From NCBI GenBank assembly GCA_031546985.1, contig JAVBJN010000104.1, forward strand, positions 1-29,539: a DNA stretch of 29,539 nt, read 5' to 3'. Shown in pieces: positions 1-8,722 of the stretch (within the stretch, counting starts at the first letter, position 1; the number at the start of each line of letters is the position of its first letter). Under the pieces are notes generated by a model. It searched no databases. It was not told the DNA's origin and saw only the letters and a program-made list of their open reading frames with translations. Position numbers and translations under genes: made by a program. This DNA is from JAVBJN01 sp031546985 (GTDB lineage Bacteria; Bacteroidota; Bacteroidia; Chitinophagales; Chitinophagaceae).

Positions 1-717
1 CTTACTGTACCTGCACTGCCCGGTCTGGGGCAATACCGGCAGGAAAAATCGTTTAAAAATGTTGTGCGGTTAAATCTTACGGGCATGGCGCTGTTTGGCA
101 CCAATTATATAGTGGCGGGTTATGAAAGAGTGGTGTTTCCGCACCAGACATTTTCGGTAAACCTGGGCCGCCCGGTGCTGCCCGGTATCAATATTGTAGA
201 GAGCGAAGGCTATCATGTGTCTAAAAACCGGAAGGATAATGGCTACAATGCATCGGTAGATTACCGTTTTTACCTGGCTGGCGAAAACAAGTTTGATGCC
301 CCCCGTGGCGTGTATATTGGTCCTTACTACTCCTTCAACTATTTTACCAGAGAAAACAGCTGGACGCTGACCACTGCGTCTTATTCCGGTACTGCCCGGT
401 CTGATATGGATCTGATGATTAATGTAGTAGGGGCAGAGCTGGGCTACCAGTTTATCATAGCGCGCAGAATAGCGCTGGATTTTGTAATGATAGGGCCCGG
501 TTTTGCCCTGTATGATTTTAACCTCAATATTTCTGGCGATGGCAACCTCGACCCTGAAACGAAAGCTAAAATTCATGAAAAAATAGGCGATGCGCTGGAT
601 CAGCGTTTTAATGGCTTTGAAAAGGCATTCTCCGGCAACGGGTTTAAAAGTGTAGGCGGGTTTAACAGCATTGGTGGGGGATACCGGTTTTTGATTCACC
701 TGGGCTTTAATTTTTAA
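1..717 (+). CDS. Outer-membrane beta-barrel protein, 5' end outside the window
   Basis: The frame is open from base 1, so the start and signal peptide lie upstream; 238 residues are visible. The visible part alternates hydrophobic and polar residues in short strands rich in Tyr, Gly and Phe, and it ends in FLIHLGFNF, an aromatic-terminated last strand typical of proteins inserted by the BAM machinery. A charged stretch (about residues 181-207 of the visible part) looks like a loop. I cannot place it in a named family; a DUF3575-like barrel is possible. It lies 9 bp before the DUF2490 gene on the same strand, so the two are probably co-transcribed. A GTG at 64 could be read as a start, but the upstream codons continue the protein without a stop and there is no signal peptide at the GTG, so a partial gene is the better reading. 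Confidence 0.75.
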   Translation, partial: LTVPALPGLGQYRQEKSFKNVVRLNLTGMALFGTNYIVAGYERVVFPHQTFSVNLGRPVLPGINIVESEGYHVSKNRKDNGYNASVDYRFYLAGENKFDAPRGVYIGPYYSFNYFTRENSWTLTTASYSGTARSDMDLMINVVGAELGYQFIIARRIALDFVMIGPGFALYDFNLNISGDGNLDPETKAKIHEKIGDALDQRFNGFEKAFSGNGFKSVGGFNSIGGGYRFLIHLGFNF

Positions 718-726
718 TCGGGCTTT

Positions 727-1509
727 ATGCGTTTATGGTTTTGTTCTGCTGCTGTTTTGGGTTTGTTTGCGTCTGCTGCAGATGTTGCGGCGCAGCATAT
801 TAATTTGCAGCTTTGGCAGGATTGTGTGGTAGACCGCCCTTTTGGCAAGCGAAACCAGTTTCTCTACGAAACCGAATTCAGCTACCAAACGGTATTGAAC
901 AAGGATAACAAATGGCGGAGTTTTAACCTCACGCCCGATATTGAGTGGAGCGTATATCGCCGCTTAGACCTGATGAGCGCCCTGGCTATTTCTTACACCC
1001 AACAGAACGATACCACCAATACACTGGAACTAAGACCTATTGTTGGTGCACGCTGGTATTTTACACCCGGCTGGCGTATAGAAACCCGCTTGCTCGTGCG
1101 GCTGGAGTACCGCAACAACTATGTGATCGATGCCAAACAGTGGGAGTCGGAGGGGCGTACCCGCATCCGGGCAGAGTTCCTGGTGCCTATTAATAAAAAA
1201 CGCTACAGCGCCGACCATATGACTTATGCGCTGGCCGATGGCGAAATATTTTTTCCTTTTAAGAACGAAGTATCCGAAAGGTACTCTAACCGCATCCGGC
1301 TCAGGATAGGATTGGGTTACCGGCTAAACTATAACTGGCGTATGGAAGGGATATATACGCTGCAAAGATCGCGCAACGAAATAGGCTCATCGTTTGGTAC
1401 GGTAGACAATATTTTCAGGATAAGGTTAAAGATATTTCTGCCGCTAAAAAACAGGGATACGAAGAAGAACGATACCGGAAGCCCATCGGTAGGCGGGGCC
1501 GGTACTTAG
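727..1509 (+). CDS. DUF2490 family outer-membrane protein
   Basis: The protein has 260 residues with a Sec signal (about 1-22, ending in VAA before QH). The mature part fits the DUF2490 pattern: an early LQLW segment, then repeated strands such as FLYETEFSYQT, RLDLMSALAISYT and a late LRIGLGYRLNYNWRMEGIYTLQRS. DUF2490 proteins are thought to be small outer-membrane barrels; their substrate is unknown. The C-terminus after FRIRLKIFLPL is a short charged tail (residues about 241-260). The gene follows the upstream barrel gene after 9 bp, so one transcript is likely. It converges with the BamA-like gene on the other strand, only 11 bp away, and I see no clear hairpin terminator between them. Confidence 0.8.
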   Translation: MRLWFCSAAVLGLFASAADVAAQHINLQLWQDCVVDRPFGKRNQFLYETEFSYQTVLNKDNKWRSFNLTPDIEWSVYRRLDLMSALAISYTQQNDTTNTLELRPIVGARWYFTPGWRIETRLLVRLEYRNNYVIDAKQWESEGRTRIRAEFLVPINKKRYSADHMTYALADGEIFFPFKNEVSERYSNRIRLRIGLGYRLNYNWRMEGIYTLQRSRNEIGSSFGTVDNIFRIRLKIFLPLKNRDTKKNDTGSPSVGGAGT

Positions 1510-1520
1510 TATGCAACGGG

Positions 1521-2702
1521 TTAGAATGCTTCGCCAAAGTTAATGTACACTCCCCGTATATCATTGGGTCCAAAACCAAAATCGAACCGCAGGTTGGTAT
1601 TGCTTTTACTGTCTACCTTAATGCGCAATCCCAGGCCATAAGATAACCGGAAACCATCCAGCGCCAGATCGCCATAGTAGTGGCCTACGCGGCCTGTGGC
1701 TATCCAGCCCGTAACACCAAAAATGTTCCATACCGGCATGCGGTACTCTACCTGCGCATCTACCAGCACATTATCGCGCAGTGCCCCCAGGTAATACCCT
1801 CTCATTTTACTATCACCGCCCAGCATAGCCAGTTCGTAAAAAGGTACATCGCCCCAGGTAGAGGTGGTGGTGGCCTGAATGGCAATAATATGCTTGAGCC
1901 AGGGTACAAAAAACTTGCGCGCATCCAATTCAAACTTGCCATATTGGTAGGTACTGCCCAGAAAGTAGGGGTAAAGCAGCGCTGTAGCAATAACATATTC
2001 GCCTTTAGAAGCATTGTAGCGGTTGTCGCGGGTGTCATATGCTGCCGAGCCTCCGAGGCCCACATTCCAGCCGCCATGCAGGCCGGTTACATTATTGCGG
2101 ATCAGAAAACTGTTGCTGTCTGGTTTAATGCCAAAATAATTGGCCACATCCAACGATACACCGGCATACAGGTTTTTGGCTACCAGCCGCAGCCCTGTGG
2201 CTACAAATTTAATGCGGTCTTCGGTTACGTTTTCGAGACTGTCGCGCGATACATCGTTGCCAATACCAAAAATGTATTCCGGCGTCTTTTTGTAGTTGAT
2301 GTAGCTGATAAGGATGTATTTATTCTGGTTAAAAACCAGCTCGGTAGATACGGAGGCATTAATATGCCCATTGGTAGAAATGGTAAAAACCTCCGACAGT
2401 TTGGAGGGTTTGGAAATGGTATCTTTTTTAGACAGGTTGAGCACATTGAATTTGGCTAACCCAAATACATCGCCGGCCTCTTGCGAATGCGAGTACATGG
2501 GCACCGGAAGAATACGGAAGAGCGCCTCTGCCTTGTGGTTAAAGCGGTCAAATTTGGTTTCCTTTTTGGGCGGTTTTACGGCAACTGTATCTTCCTCTTC
2601 GGCCTCTGCTACATCGGCTTGCTCAATATCTGAAGAGTCGGTTTGCGCTGCTGCCGGGTATATCCATAGGATAGAGAGGAGTATGGTGAGGAATATTTTC
2701 AT
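1521..2702 (-). CDS. BamA/TamA-type (D15 surface antigen) outer-membrane barrel, no POTRA domains
   Basis: I chose the ATG at 2702 because it opens a clean signal peptide (MKIFLTILLS...PAAAQ); an upstream ATG at 2771 would put 23 unrelated residues in front of it. The product is 393 residues. After an acidic linker (EEEDTVAVKPP) comes a 16-strand-type Omp85 barrel region matching bacterial surface antigen D15. The near-universal loop-6 motif is seen as MRGYYLG, and the chain ends in GVYINFGEAF. There is no room for POTRA repeats, so it is not the essential BamA itself but one of the short Omp85-like barrels frequent in Bacteroidota, function unknown. It is downstream of the OmpA-like gene but separated by 176 bp, so it may have its own promoter. 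Confidence 0.8.
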   Translation of the reverse strand: MKIFLTILLSILWIYPAAAQTDSSDIEQADVAEAEEEDTVAVKPPKKETKFDRFNHKAEALFRILPVPMYSHSQEAGDVFGLAKFNVLNLSKKDTISKPSKLSEVFTISTNGHINASVSTELVFNQNKYILISYINYKKTPEYIFGIGNDVSRDSLENVTEDRIKFVATGLRLVAKNLYAGVSLDVANYFGIKPDSNSFLIRNNVTGLHGGWNVGLGGSAAYDTRDNRYNASKGEYVIATALLYPYFLGSTYQYGKFELDARKFFVPWLKHIIAIQATTTSTWGDVPFYELAMLGGDSKMRGYYLGALRDNVLVDAQVEYRMPVWNIFGVTGWIATGRVGHYYGDLALDGFRLSYGLGLRIKVDSKSNTNLRFDFGFGPNDIRGVYINFGEAF

Positions 2703-2878
2703 AATTAGAATGGTCTGTGGTACAATTCCGGTCTTAAAAATTATGCCAGGCAAGCAGGATAAAACATACACAACCCGGAATGAGATCCGTTTGGGGTGGT
2801 TACTCGTAAGGTTTGTTCTGTTAACGGATAGAGTAAGACAGCTTAGCGGTACCCGGGCCGTGTATGTATGCGGTTATA

Positions 2879-3607
2879 CTATTTCTGCGCGTTTTCCCAA
2901 AGTCGTTCGAGGTTGGGGTTCAATATGATTTCTGTTCTGCGGTTTTTAGCTTTTCCTTCGGCTGTGCTGTTATCGGCTACAGGGGCATATTTGCTTTTGC
3001 CGGCAGCGGTAAGCCTGGTAGGGTCTACATTATAACTATCGCGGAGCAGGCGCACCACGCCATTGGCCCTTTCGGTGCTGAGCGACCAGTTGTCGCTGCC
3101 TTTTTTAAACTGCACATCATCGGTATGGCCCAGCACAATCACTTTAAGTTTGGGATAGTCGTTAAGGGCAGATGCTACTTTGCCCAGTGCGTCTTTACCC
3201 TCGGTGCCCAGGGCAGAGCTGCCGCTTTTGTACAGCAGCTTGTCCTCCATGCTTACATACACCAGGCCGTCTTTGCTGTATACTTCTACGCCTTTGTCTT
3301 TAAAGTCGATAAGCGCATCGGCGAGTTGCTGCTCTACCTTGCGCATGGTGGCATATTCTTCCTGCAGCGCACCTTCTACCTCGCGCAGTTTGTTCTGCGT
3401 TACGGTGCAGCCTTCTTTATAGCTCTGAAATTCGCTGTTGAGGGCCGAGAGGTTAGCCTGCAGATTGGCATTTTGCGCAGTAAGTTCTGCATTAGCCTGC
3501 TCCAGTTGTGTGATCTGTGCCCTGGCTTTTTTCAACTTTTTGCCAGCCATAGCGGGCATGGCAAGACTGGAAAGTACCAGGCTGGTGATTATTAGTTTTT
3601 TAAACAT
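2879..3607 (-). CDS. OmpA-family protein with coiled coil and peptidoglycan-binding domain
   Basis: The protein has 242 residues. It has a signal peptide (1-21, ending AMA before GKK), a coiled coil of about 85 residues with regular Leu/Ala heptads (QITQLEQANAELTAQNANL), then an OmpA C-terminal domain (about 120-240). Peptidoglycan-binding signatures visible are LGHTDDVQ, the NWSLSTERA helix with the conserved Arg, and KNRRTEI near the end. This architecture (coiled coil plus OmpA domain, no barrel) is common in Bacteroidota envelope proteins annotated as OmpA/MotB-like. It probably holds the outer membrane to peptidoglycan or spaces an envelope complex. It follows the porin gene after 48 bp and may be the last gene of the long leftward operon. 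Confidence 0.85.
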   Translation of the reverse strand: MFKKLIITSLVLSSLAMPAMAGKKLKKARAQITQLEQANAELTAQNANLQANLSALNSEFQSYKEGCTVTQNKLREVEGALQEEYATMRKVEQQLADALIDFKDKGVEVYSKDGLVYVSMEDKLLYKSGSSALGTEGKDALGKVASALNDYPKLKVIVLGHTDDVQFKKGSDNWSLSTERANGVVRLLRDSYNVDPTRLTAAGKSKYAPVADNSTAEGKAKNRRTEIILNPNLERLWENAQK

Positions 3608-3655
3608 AGTTGCAGGGTTTTAGTAAGTGAACAATATGGATGGTTCTTATCTGTT

Positions 3656-4858
3656 TCAGAATGAAATGTCCCATTGCAGACGGAAACGCCATCCTGAAGC
3701 CTGGTTTTCCAGTGTTTTGTCTTCAAAGTCAAAATAGGTAGCTTCTGCCGTCAGTTTGTTTTTATGTCCTTTAAAAAAATAGTTGGCCACTGAGCTGTAT
3801 TCCTGCTGCCGGTTGCCAGGCAGCGATACATCGGGCCGGTACTGTGCAAACCTGCCTGCAAGCTCCAGGTGCTCCGGAAAAAAGGGCAGCGCCTGGTGAA
3901 AGAAGTATCCTGCTTGCATGTAGTACCCCATCAGGGTAGTCATTTGCCCGGTCTGGTCGTTGCGGATATACTTGTGGTGGTATTCTTCCTGCCACGAGAA
4001 TCCTTTGTACATAAAAGCCGATTCCAGTTGCCATTGGTTTACCCGGTAGCGGATAGAGTCGGGCGTTTCAAACCCTTCCAGTTGCCCGCCGCCCGATTGC
4101 GAAAAACGGGTGTAGGGACTGTTGTTGGTTACTGCACATAGGGCAATAATGCCGGCTGGTTTTTCGTGCAGCTCCAGATCGCCTCCTTCAAACTCCAGTT
4201 CCCGTCCAAAAACATTCCATTGGAACCTGCCCGAGTACATAAGTTTGTTATCATCGTTGGTTTTGGCTCCCCGGCCGTTGCCGGTAAGCACTGCACCCCA
4301 ATAACTAAAGTCGGCAGGGCCTTTTATTTTAATGCGACCGTAAACGGTAGCGCCTTGCTGGCGATCCAGTGTAAAGGGTTTATTAATCAAAGATCTTTCT
4401 ACCATTTGCTGCTCGCCCGAAGAGATAAACCTTTCGCGTGTGTACTCCACCTTCCATTGGCCAAACTTAAATTTGAGCCAGGGCCAGGGTTCTATCATTA
4501 TCCTGAAATCGAGCAGGTTGCTTTGCGACAGCTCGTACTCCCAGTAATAAGACAGCCAGGGTTTGTAGGCATGGCCGCCCACTTTGAGCCTGGCCCGGTT
4601 TATTTTAAATACGGTTTTGCGGCCTGCTGTAAAATCTTCCAGTGTGGCAGGGTCCTGGTCGCCGGGTGTGGCAAACCGGAACTGCAGCCGGCTCTGGATC
4701 TGGAGCGAAAAACGGTTATCCCGTGTTTCAAATTCAAATCCCTTATTGCCATAGCTTATTTTTACAAGGGATGAATCCTTTGCAGGAGGCAGCAATCCCT
4801 GTGCGTAAGCGGGTATTGCTCCCCATAGTATTGTACAAAGGGCTATGGCTTTTTTCAT
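3656..4858 (-). CDS. Phosphate-selective porin O/P (OprO/OprP) family outer-membrane protein
   Basis: I place the start at 4858 (MKKAIALCTILWG...YAQ signal) rather than the in-frame ATG at 4873, because an AAAGGA sequence precedes the 4858 ATG and the signal starts there. The mature chain of about 375 residues shows the OprO/P pattern: FEFETRDNRFSLQIQSRLQFR near the N-terminus, the KINRARLKVGG strand, WPWLKFKFGQWKVEYTRER, and the terminal WRFRLQWDISF. The family forms anion-selective trimers in Pseudomonas, but Bacteroidota members are diverse and their substrate cannot be read from sequence. Its place next to a phosphatase lipoprotein (31 bp upstream) fits uptake of phosphate or another small anion released in the periplasm; that is inference. 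Confidence 0.82.
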   Translation of the reverse strand: MKKAIALCTILWGAIPAYAQGLLPPAKDSSLVKISYGNKGFEFETRDNRFSLQIQSRLQFRFATPGDQDPATLEDFTAGRKTVFKINRARLKVGGHAYKPWLSYYWEYELSQSNLLDFRIMIEPWPWLKFKFGQWKVEYTRERFISSGEQQMVERSLINKPFTLDRQQGATVYGRIKIKGPADFSYWGAVLTGNGRGAKTNDDNKLMYSGRFQWNVFGRELEFEGGDLELHEKPAGIIALCAVTNNSPYTRFSQSGGGQLEGFETPDSIRYRVNQWQLESAFMYKGFSWQEEYHHKYIRNDQTGQMTTLMGYYMQAGYFFHQALPFFPEHLELAGRFAQYRPDVSLPGNRQQEYSSVANYFFKGHKNKLTAEATYFDFEDKTLENQASGWRFRLQWDISF

Positions 4859-4889
4859 ATCCTTTTGCTGCATTCATCTAAGCCTGCTG

Positions 4890-5912
4890 TTATTGAACAA
4901 ATATGGTTTTCCAGTCTTTTTGCATGCTTACCACCTGCCAGTTGTTGGCTGCTGCTGCTTTAAGCGAAGCGGTATCTTTTTCCTGGTAGGCTGCTTCGCG
5001 GGTAGCATCATCATGGTTAATCAGCAACTGAAACGATTTGTAGGTGCTGCTTTGGGCATACATGAGCATTTCGATATCGCCGCCGCTCCTTTCATTGCCG
5101 CAGGCAAATACCGGCCGCTGGCCAATATGGGTTTGAATGCCTATGGGTTTACCGCCCTTATCGTTCAGTAACGCTAATTCAGGTTTGCGGGTAAGGGTGC
5201 GGTTGCTGTCGGTAAAGGCGTATTTGAATGTGGTGCCTATCACCTGGCTTTTAGGAATACCATACAGCTCATCGGAGATGCCCCGCACAAATTCTATGGT
5301 GCCACCGGTGCAGATAAAGGTTTTAAAGCCATTGGCCCGCAGGTAATTGAGCAGCTCTATCTGGGGCTGGTAGGTGATTTGTTTAAGCCCTACATTGCGG
5401 GGCGGAATTTTTACGGTGCTGGTAAATTCCTTTACAACTGCTTCAAACTGGTCTTCGGTCATGCCGGTATGCGTGGCGCCTACCAGTTTAACCAGCGCTT
5501 CTTCGCCGCCTTTTTTAAAGTATTCTTTATCGTGCTCTATCACTGCTTTGAAAGGTTCTTTTTTGGCCAGCGCCGGATTGGCTTCTACAATCTTTTTTAC
5601 CCGGTGCATGGCAAAGAGTACCTGCACGGTGGGCTCCTCGCACCATAATGTACCATCGTTATCGAAAGTGGCTATACGGTCGGCAACCGGTATGTAATCT
5701 TTTCCGCTTGAGTCGGTTACTGTTTTTACATAACTGAGAATGGCCTGTTTTACCGCACCATCGTTCCAGGAAGGGAGTGGGTCAGAATCTGTGGCTTTGG
5801 CAGCAGCGGGTTGCTGTGCTGTTTCTCCAGTTTGGGTGTTCTCGGTGTTGGTTTTACAGGCATACAGCGATAAAACCAATCCTGTAGTAAAAAGTAAGGA
5901 CGCATATTTCAT
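4890..5912 (-). CDS. HAD-superfamily phosphatase lipoprotein
   Basis: The protein has 340 residues. It has a lipoprotein signal with lipobox LYAC (Cys19), then a Thr/Gln/Ala-rich linker. The HAD core starts at motif I, TFDNDGTLWCEEP, where Asp84 would be the nucleophile and Asp86 the acid/base. Motif II is the Thr of FICTGG. The late segment FACGNERSGGDIEML occupies the place of the Asp-containing motif IV, where phosphoserine-phosphatase-like HADs usually show GDSxxD, so the acidic residue there is shifted (GGD). A large cap of helices lies between motifs I and II. It should hydrolyse small phosphomonoesters outside the cytoplasm. It lies between the porin and the DUF2541-like gene with gaps of 31 and 40 bp, which suggests one operon. 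Confidence 0.82.
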   Translation of the reverse strand: MKYASLLFTTGLVLSLYACKTNTENTQTGETAQQPAAAKATDSDPLPSWNDGAVKQAILSYVKTVTDSSGKDYIPVADRIATFDNDGTLWCEEPTVQVLFAMHRVKKIVEANPALAKKEPFKAVIEHDKEYFKKGGEEALVKLVGATHTGMTEDQFEAVVKEFTSTVKIPPRNVGLKQITYQPQIELLNYLRANGFKTFICTGGTIEFVRGISDELYGIPKSQVIGTTFKYAFTDSNRTLTRKPELALLNDKGGKPIGIQTHIGQRPVFACGNERSGGDIEMLMYAQSSTYKSFQLLINHDDATREAAYQEKDTASLKAAAANNWQVVSMQKDWKTIFVQ

Positions 5913-5952
5913 AAAAGAATAGGATTAATGCCGGGAGGGTTAAGAAATACGT

Positions 5953-6378
5953 TTATTTCATGCCAAACAGGGTTACATTGGCCCTGCCACGGGCCAGGCT
6001 TTTGGTATCGTACCAGAAATCGATACGGCGCAGGCTCCGTTTACCCGCGCCACGCAGGTCTATAATACGGCTTTCGCCACCTTGCGGAATATCGTAAGCG
6101 GTAGGAATATTATCTGGTGCGCCATTATCGTAGGTAACGGTGAGACGCACGAGCCGCAGCGAGGCACCGGTTACTTTAAACTTGATACGGCGAAAGTTAT
6201 CATAAGGTCCTGCTACAATAATAGCATCGTGATCGGCAGTGTAGTTGGCTACAGTAGAGCCCAGCATACGCCAGGTGCCGGGAGCGCCGGCCCGGGTATG
6301 GTTTACCTGCTGCGCGGCTGCGTTAAAACCTGAGCCGAAAAAGATGAGCGGAAAAATAAGGCAGAGTATTGGTTTCAT
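5953..6378 (-). CDS. Secreted DUF2541-like protein
   Basis: This is a small protein of 141 residues with a signal peptide (1-22, ending AAA before QQV). The mature domain resembles DUF2541 proteins as I recall them: WRMLGS near the start, a DHDAI...GPYDNFRRIKFKV block, VTYDNG, SRIIDLRG and a closing RRIDFWYD followed by NVTLFGMK. This looks like a compact all-beta fold. No catalytic motif is visible and the function is unknown. The gene sits between the HAD lipoprotein gene (40 bp) and the 359-residue barrel gene (64 bp) on the same strand, so it shares their probable transcript and probably works in the periplasm or at the surface. Confidence 0.7.
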   Translation of the reverse strand: MKPILCLIFPLIFFGSGFNAAAQQVNHTRAGAPGTWRMLGSTVANYTADHDAIIVAGPYDNFRRIKFKVTGASLRLVRLTVTYDNGAPDNIPTAYDIPQGGESRIIDLRGAGKRSLRRIDFWYDTKSLARGRANVTLFGMK

Positions 6379-6442
6379 GATGCTATGTTTTAGTAAAACA
6401 AGATGCTAATGAGTACCTGTGCCGGGCTTTGGGGCAGACCTG

Positions 6443-7522
6443 CTAATCTTTGTCTTTGCCGGCCCAGAGGTTGGGGCCTTTAATACCAAAGCGGTAGTTG
6501 AGTGAGAGTAATGCTTGTTGTTTATCGCGTGCAAATCCATACTCGCCTCTCAACTGCCAGTGCGGGTTAATCTGCCATTGGGCACCCACCATAAAATGCC
6601 ATTTCTGTTTCAGTTGTTTCTGGAATTTGTAGCTTACGTTGGGGTCTTCGAGCCCGTTTACCACCCTGTCTATGCCATTGGTTACTTTATCTACCTCATC
6701 GGCAAATTTAGGTTTGAGGGCATTGGGCAAGTCGTCGTACCAGGTTTGTATGCGGTCGCGCACATCTGTAAGTTTTTGCTGGGCTTCATCTACCTTATTG
6801 GGGTCTGCGCCCACGGCTTCGTAAAGGCTGATGGTGCCCGATGTGTTGGATTGGATGGCCTGCCTGTTGGCGCCTACCCAAACTCCGATATTTTGTTGCG
6901 GCCTGTTCTGGAATTTAAAAATGTGACCCACCCTTAAACCCATATTGGTACCGCTGTTGGCTTTATCGAGCAGGGCCAGTTTAGACCATACCATGCTCCA
7001 GTCGGCCGAAATGAATATGGGGCCAAAACCACCTGCTCCCATTACACCAAAGCCGTAATACAGTCCGTTGTTGGTAGTGGTGTTTTCAATATTTACCGGT
7101 TCGTCTATTTTGAGCGAGGTTTTGGTATTGATGGTACCAAAGAGGCCGTATACATTGAGGAAAGGAAAAATGTAGGTATCGTAGCGCAGGTTGGTAGCAA
7201 AGGATCTTACCGTAACCCGGTCGAAGTTTACAATGGAATCGAGTTTAAAGAACTGCCCGTCGTTAAAAGCTACTTCGAGATCTTGCAGCAGCACATCCTG
7301 CTGGTTCCATACCGTGTTTATCATTACACCGTGCGGCAGTGGAATCTCAAACCCCAGTTTGGCCGTTTTGGCCCCCAGTACCGGAAATACGTAGGGATAC
7401 TTTACTTTTTTAAGCGAATCGGTATAGGCTGCGTTTTTCTTATCGGTGAATTTCTGAGAGTATTGTGCCTGGCTGGCAAATATCATCAGTGTGCCGCAAC
7501 ATAGGAGTAAAACCTTTTTCAT
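6443..7522 (-). CDS. Exported outer-membrane beta-barrel protein, unassigned family
   Basis: The protein has 359 residues. The signal peptide is MKKVLLLCCGTLMIFASQAQ. Many barrel-like strands follow (LGFEIPLPHGVMIN, YDTYIFPFLNVYGLFGTI, GLYYGFGVMGAGGFGPIFISADWSMVW). A helical, charged insert is visible at about residues 245-305 (VDEAQQKLTDVRDRIQTW...), before the last strands WQLRGEYGFARDKQQALLSLNYRFGI. The helical segment before the final two hairpins is unusual for a simple barrel and may be a plug or periplasmic arm. I do not recognise a named family with certainty. It follows the FGE gene after 58 bp and precedes the DUF2541-like gene, so it belongs to the same leftward gene run. Confidence 0.75.
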   Translation of the reverse strand: MKKVLLLCCGTLMIFASQAQYSQKFTDKKNAAYTDSLKKVKYPYVFPVLGAKTAKLGFEIPLPHGVMINTVWNQQDVLLQDLEVAFNDGQFFKLDSIVNFDRVTVRSFATNLRYDTYIFPFLNVYGLFGTINTKTSLKIDEPVNIENTTTNNGLYYGFGVMGAGGFGPIFISADWSMVWSKLALLDKANSGTNMGLRVGHIFKFQNRPQQNIGVWVGANRQAIQSNTSGTISLYEAVGADPNKVDEAQQKLTDVRDRIQTWYDDLPNALKPKFADEVDKVTNGIDRVVNGLEDPNVSYKFQKQLKQKWHFMVGAQWQINPHWQLRGEYGFARDKQQALLSLNYRFGIKGPNLWAGKDKD

Positions 7523-7580
7523 AGTGCCTGGGTTTGAGCGTGAATAATGTATCCGGTGGTGGTTTTCTTAACGTATGGTT

Positions 7581-8681
7581 TTAGTGCCTGGCCATGGTTT
7601 TTGAGGTTTTAGGATCGTTGTCTGATACGCAGCGGAAACCTATGTTGGAGGAGCCGCTATCGTAGGCGGTGCCTCTGCGGGCGGTAGGGCGGTAGTTGCG
7701 GCAATAATTTTGTGCGCAAAGGAACGAGCCGCCTTTGGTAACCCTTTCGATGGCATAGGGGTTGGATGGGTTGTGGCACTGGTCGGGCCCTTTGCCATCT
7801 GTAACGGCATTGGATGCTTTAAGAGAGGCGTAGCGCTCGGCATCAAACCAATCGCTGGTCCACTCCCATACATTGCCAATCATATCGTAAATGCCGTAGC
7901 CATTGGGCGGATAGCTTTTTACAGGTGCAGACCCTGCAAACCCGTCTTTGGCCTCATTGTAGTAAGGGAATGTGCCCTGGAAAATATTGGCCATATACTT
8001 ACCGCCGGGCATCAGCTCATCGCCCCAGGCATATTCTTTATATCCTTGTCCGCCACGCACGGCGTATTCCCATTCGGTTTCGGTAGGCAGCCTTTTGCCA
8101 GCCCATTTGGCGTAGGCCTCGGCATCTTCGTAGGCGATTTGCACTACGGGGTGGCTCCAGCGCTTGCTAAGGTCGCTGCCAGGCCCCTCGGGGTGCTGCC
8201 AGGATGCGCCGGGTACCCAATGCCACCAGGCAGCAATATCTTCGGTGCCCACGGCATCGGCTGGTGCAATAAACACCATTGCCCCGGCCACCAGGTCTTT
8301 ATCGTCTGGTTTGGGGGTTTCTGGTGGCAATTGTTTTTTCAGTTCTTCCCATTCGGGTTTGCGCTCAGCTACCGTTACGTAGCCTGTAGCATCTACAAAT
8401 GCTTTAAACTGGCTGTTGGTAACCTCCGTAGCATCTATCCAAAAATCGTGCACTTTGGCCTGGTGCGCAGGCCGCTCGGCAGGGTAAGATTCCGGTGCAT
8501 CGGTACCCATTGTAAAGGTATCGCCCTTAATGAAAACCATTTCCATAGGGGCTCCCTTAGCAGCAGGTTCGGTTGTTGCCGCCGTATCCGTTTTTTTTGA
8601 AGTGCCGGATTGGCATCCGGAGAAACATTGAATCATCAATAGGCCCAGCAGGCCGGTAAAGGCGTAATTTCTTTTTTGCAT
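7581..8681 (-). CDS. Formylglycine-generating enzyme (SUMF1/FGE family) with lipoprotein signal
   Basis: The protein has 366 residues. Known family role: copper-dependent oxidation of an active-site Cys in sulfatases (and related hydrolases) to formylglycine. The whole FGE domain is present from about residue 46 to 354, and its motifs appear in the same order as in human FGE: DFWIDATEVTNSQF, WWHWVPGASWQHPEGP, HPVVQIAYEDAEAYAKWAGK, RLPTETEWEY, ANIFQG, PPNGYGIYDMIGNVWEWTSDW, and GGSFLCAQNYCRNYRP ending in GFRCVSD. The two Cys needed for catalysis in true FGEs are kept as Cys322 and Cys327 with the same spacing. Many SUMF1-domain proteins lack them, so this is likely an active FGE. The N-terminus is a lipoprotein signal with lipobox FSGC (Cys23), so the enzyme should sit in the periplasm or on the outer membrane. 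No sulfatase gene is visible nearby. Confidence 0.9.
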   Translation of the reverse strand: MQKRNYAFTGLLGLLMIQCFSGCQSGTSKKTDTAATTEPAAKGAPMEMVFIKGDTFTMGTDAPESYPAERPAHQAKVHDFWIDATEVTNSQFKAFVDATGYVTVAERKPEWEELKKQLPPETPKPDDKDLVAGAMVFIAPADAVGTEDIAAWWHWVPGASWQHPEGPGSDLSKRWSHPVVQIAYEDAEAYAKWAGKRLPTETEWEYAVRGGQGYKEYAWGDELMPGGKYMANIFQGTFPYYNEAKDGFAGSAPVKSYPPNGYGIYDMIGNVWEWTSDWFDAERYASLKASNAVTDGKGPDQCHNPSNPYAIERVTKGGSFLCAQNYCRNYRPTARRGTAYDSGSSNIGFRCVSDNDPKTSKTMARH

Positions 8682-8722
8682 AGTTACAATCCGCTAATGG
8701 TCAACAAACAATCTTACAGAGG

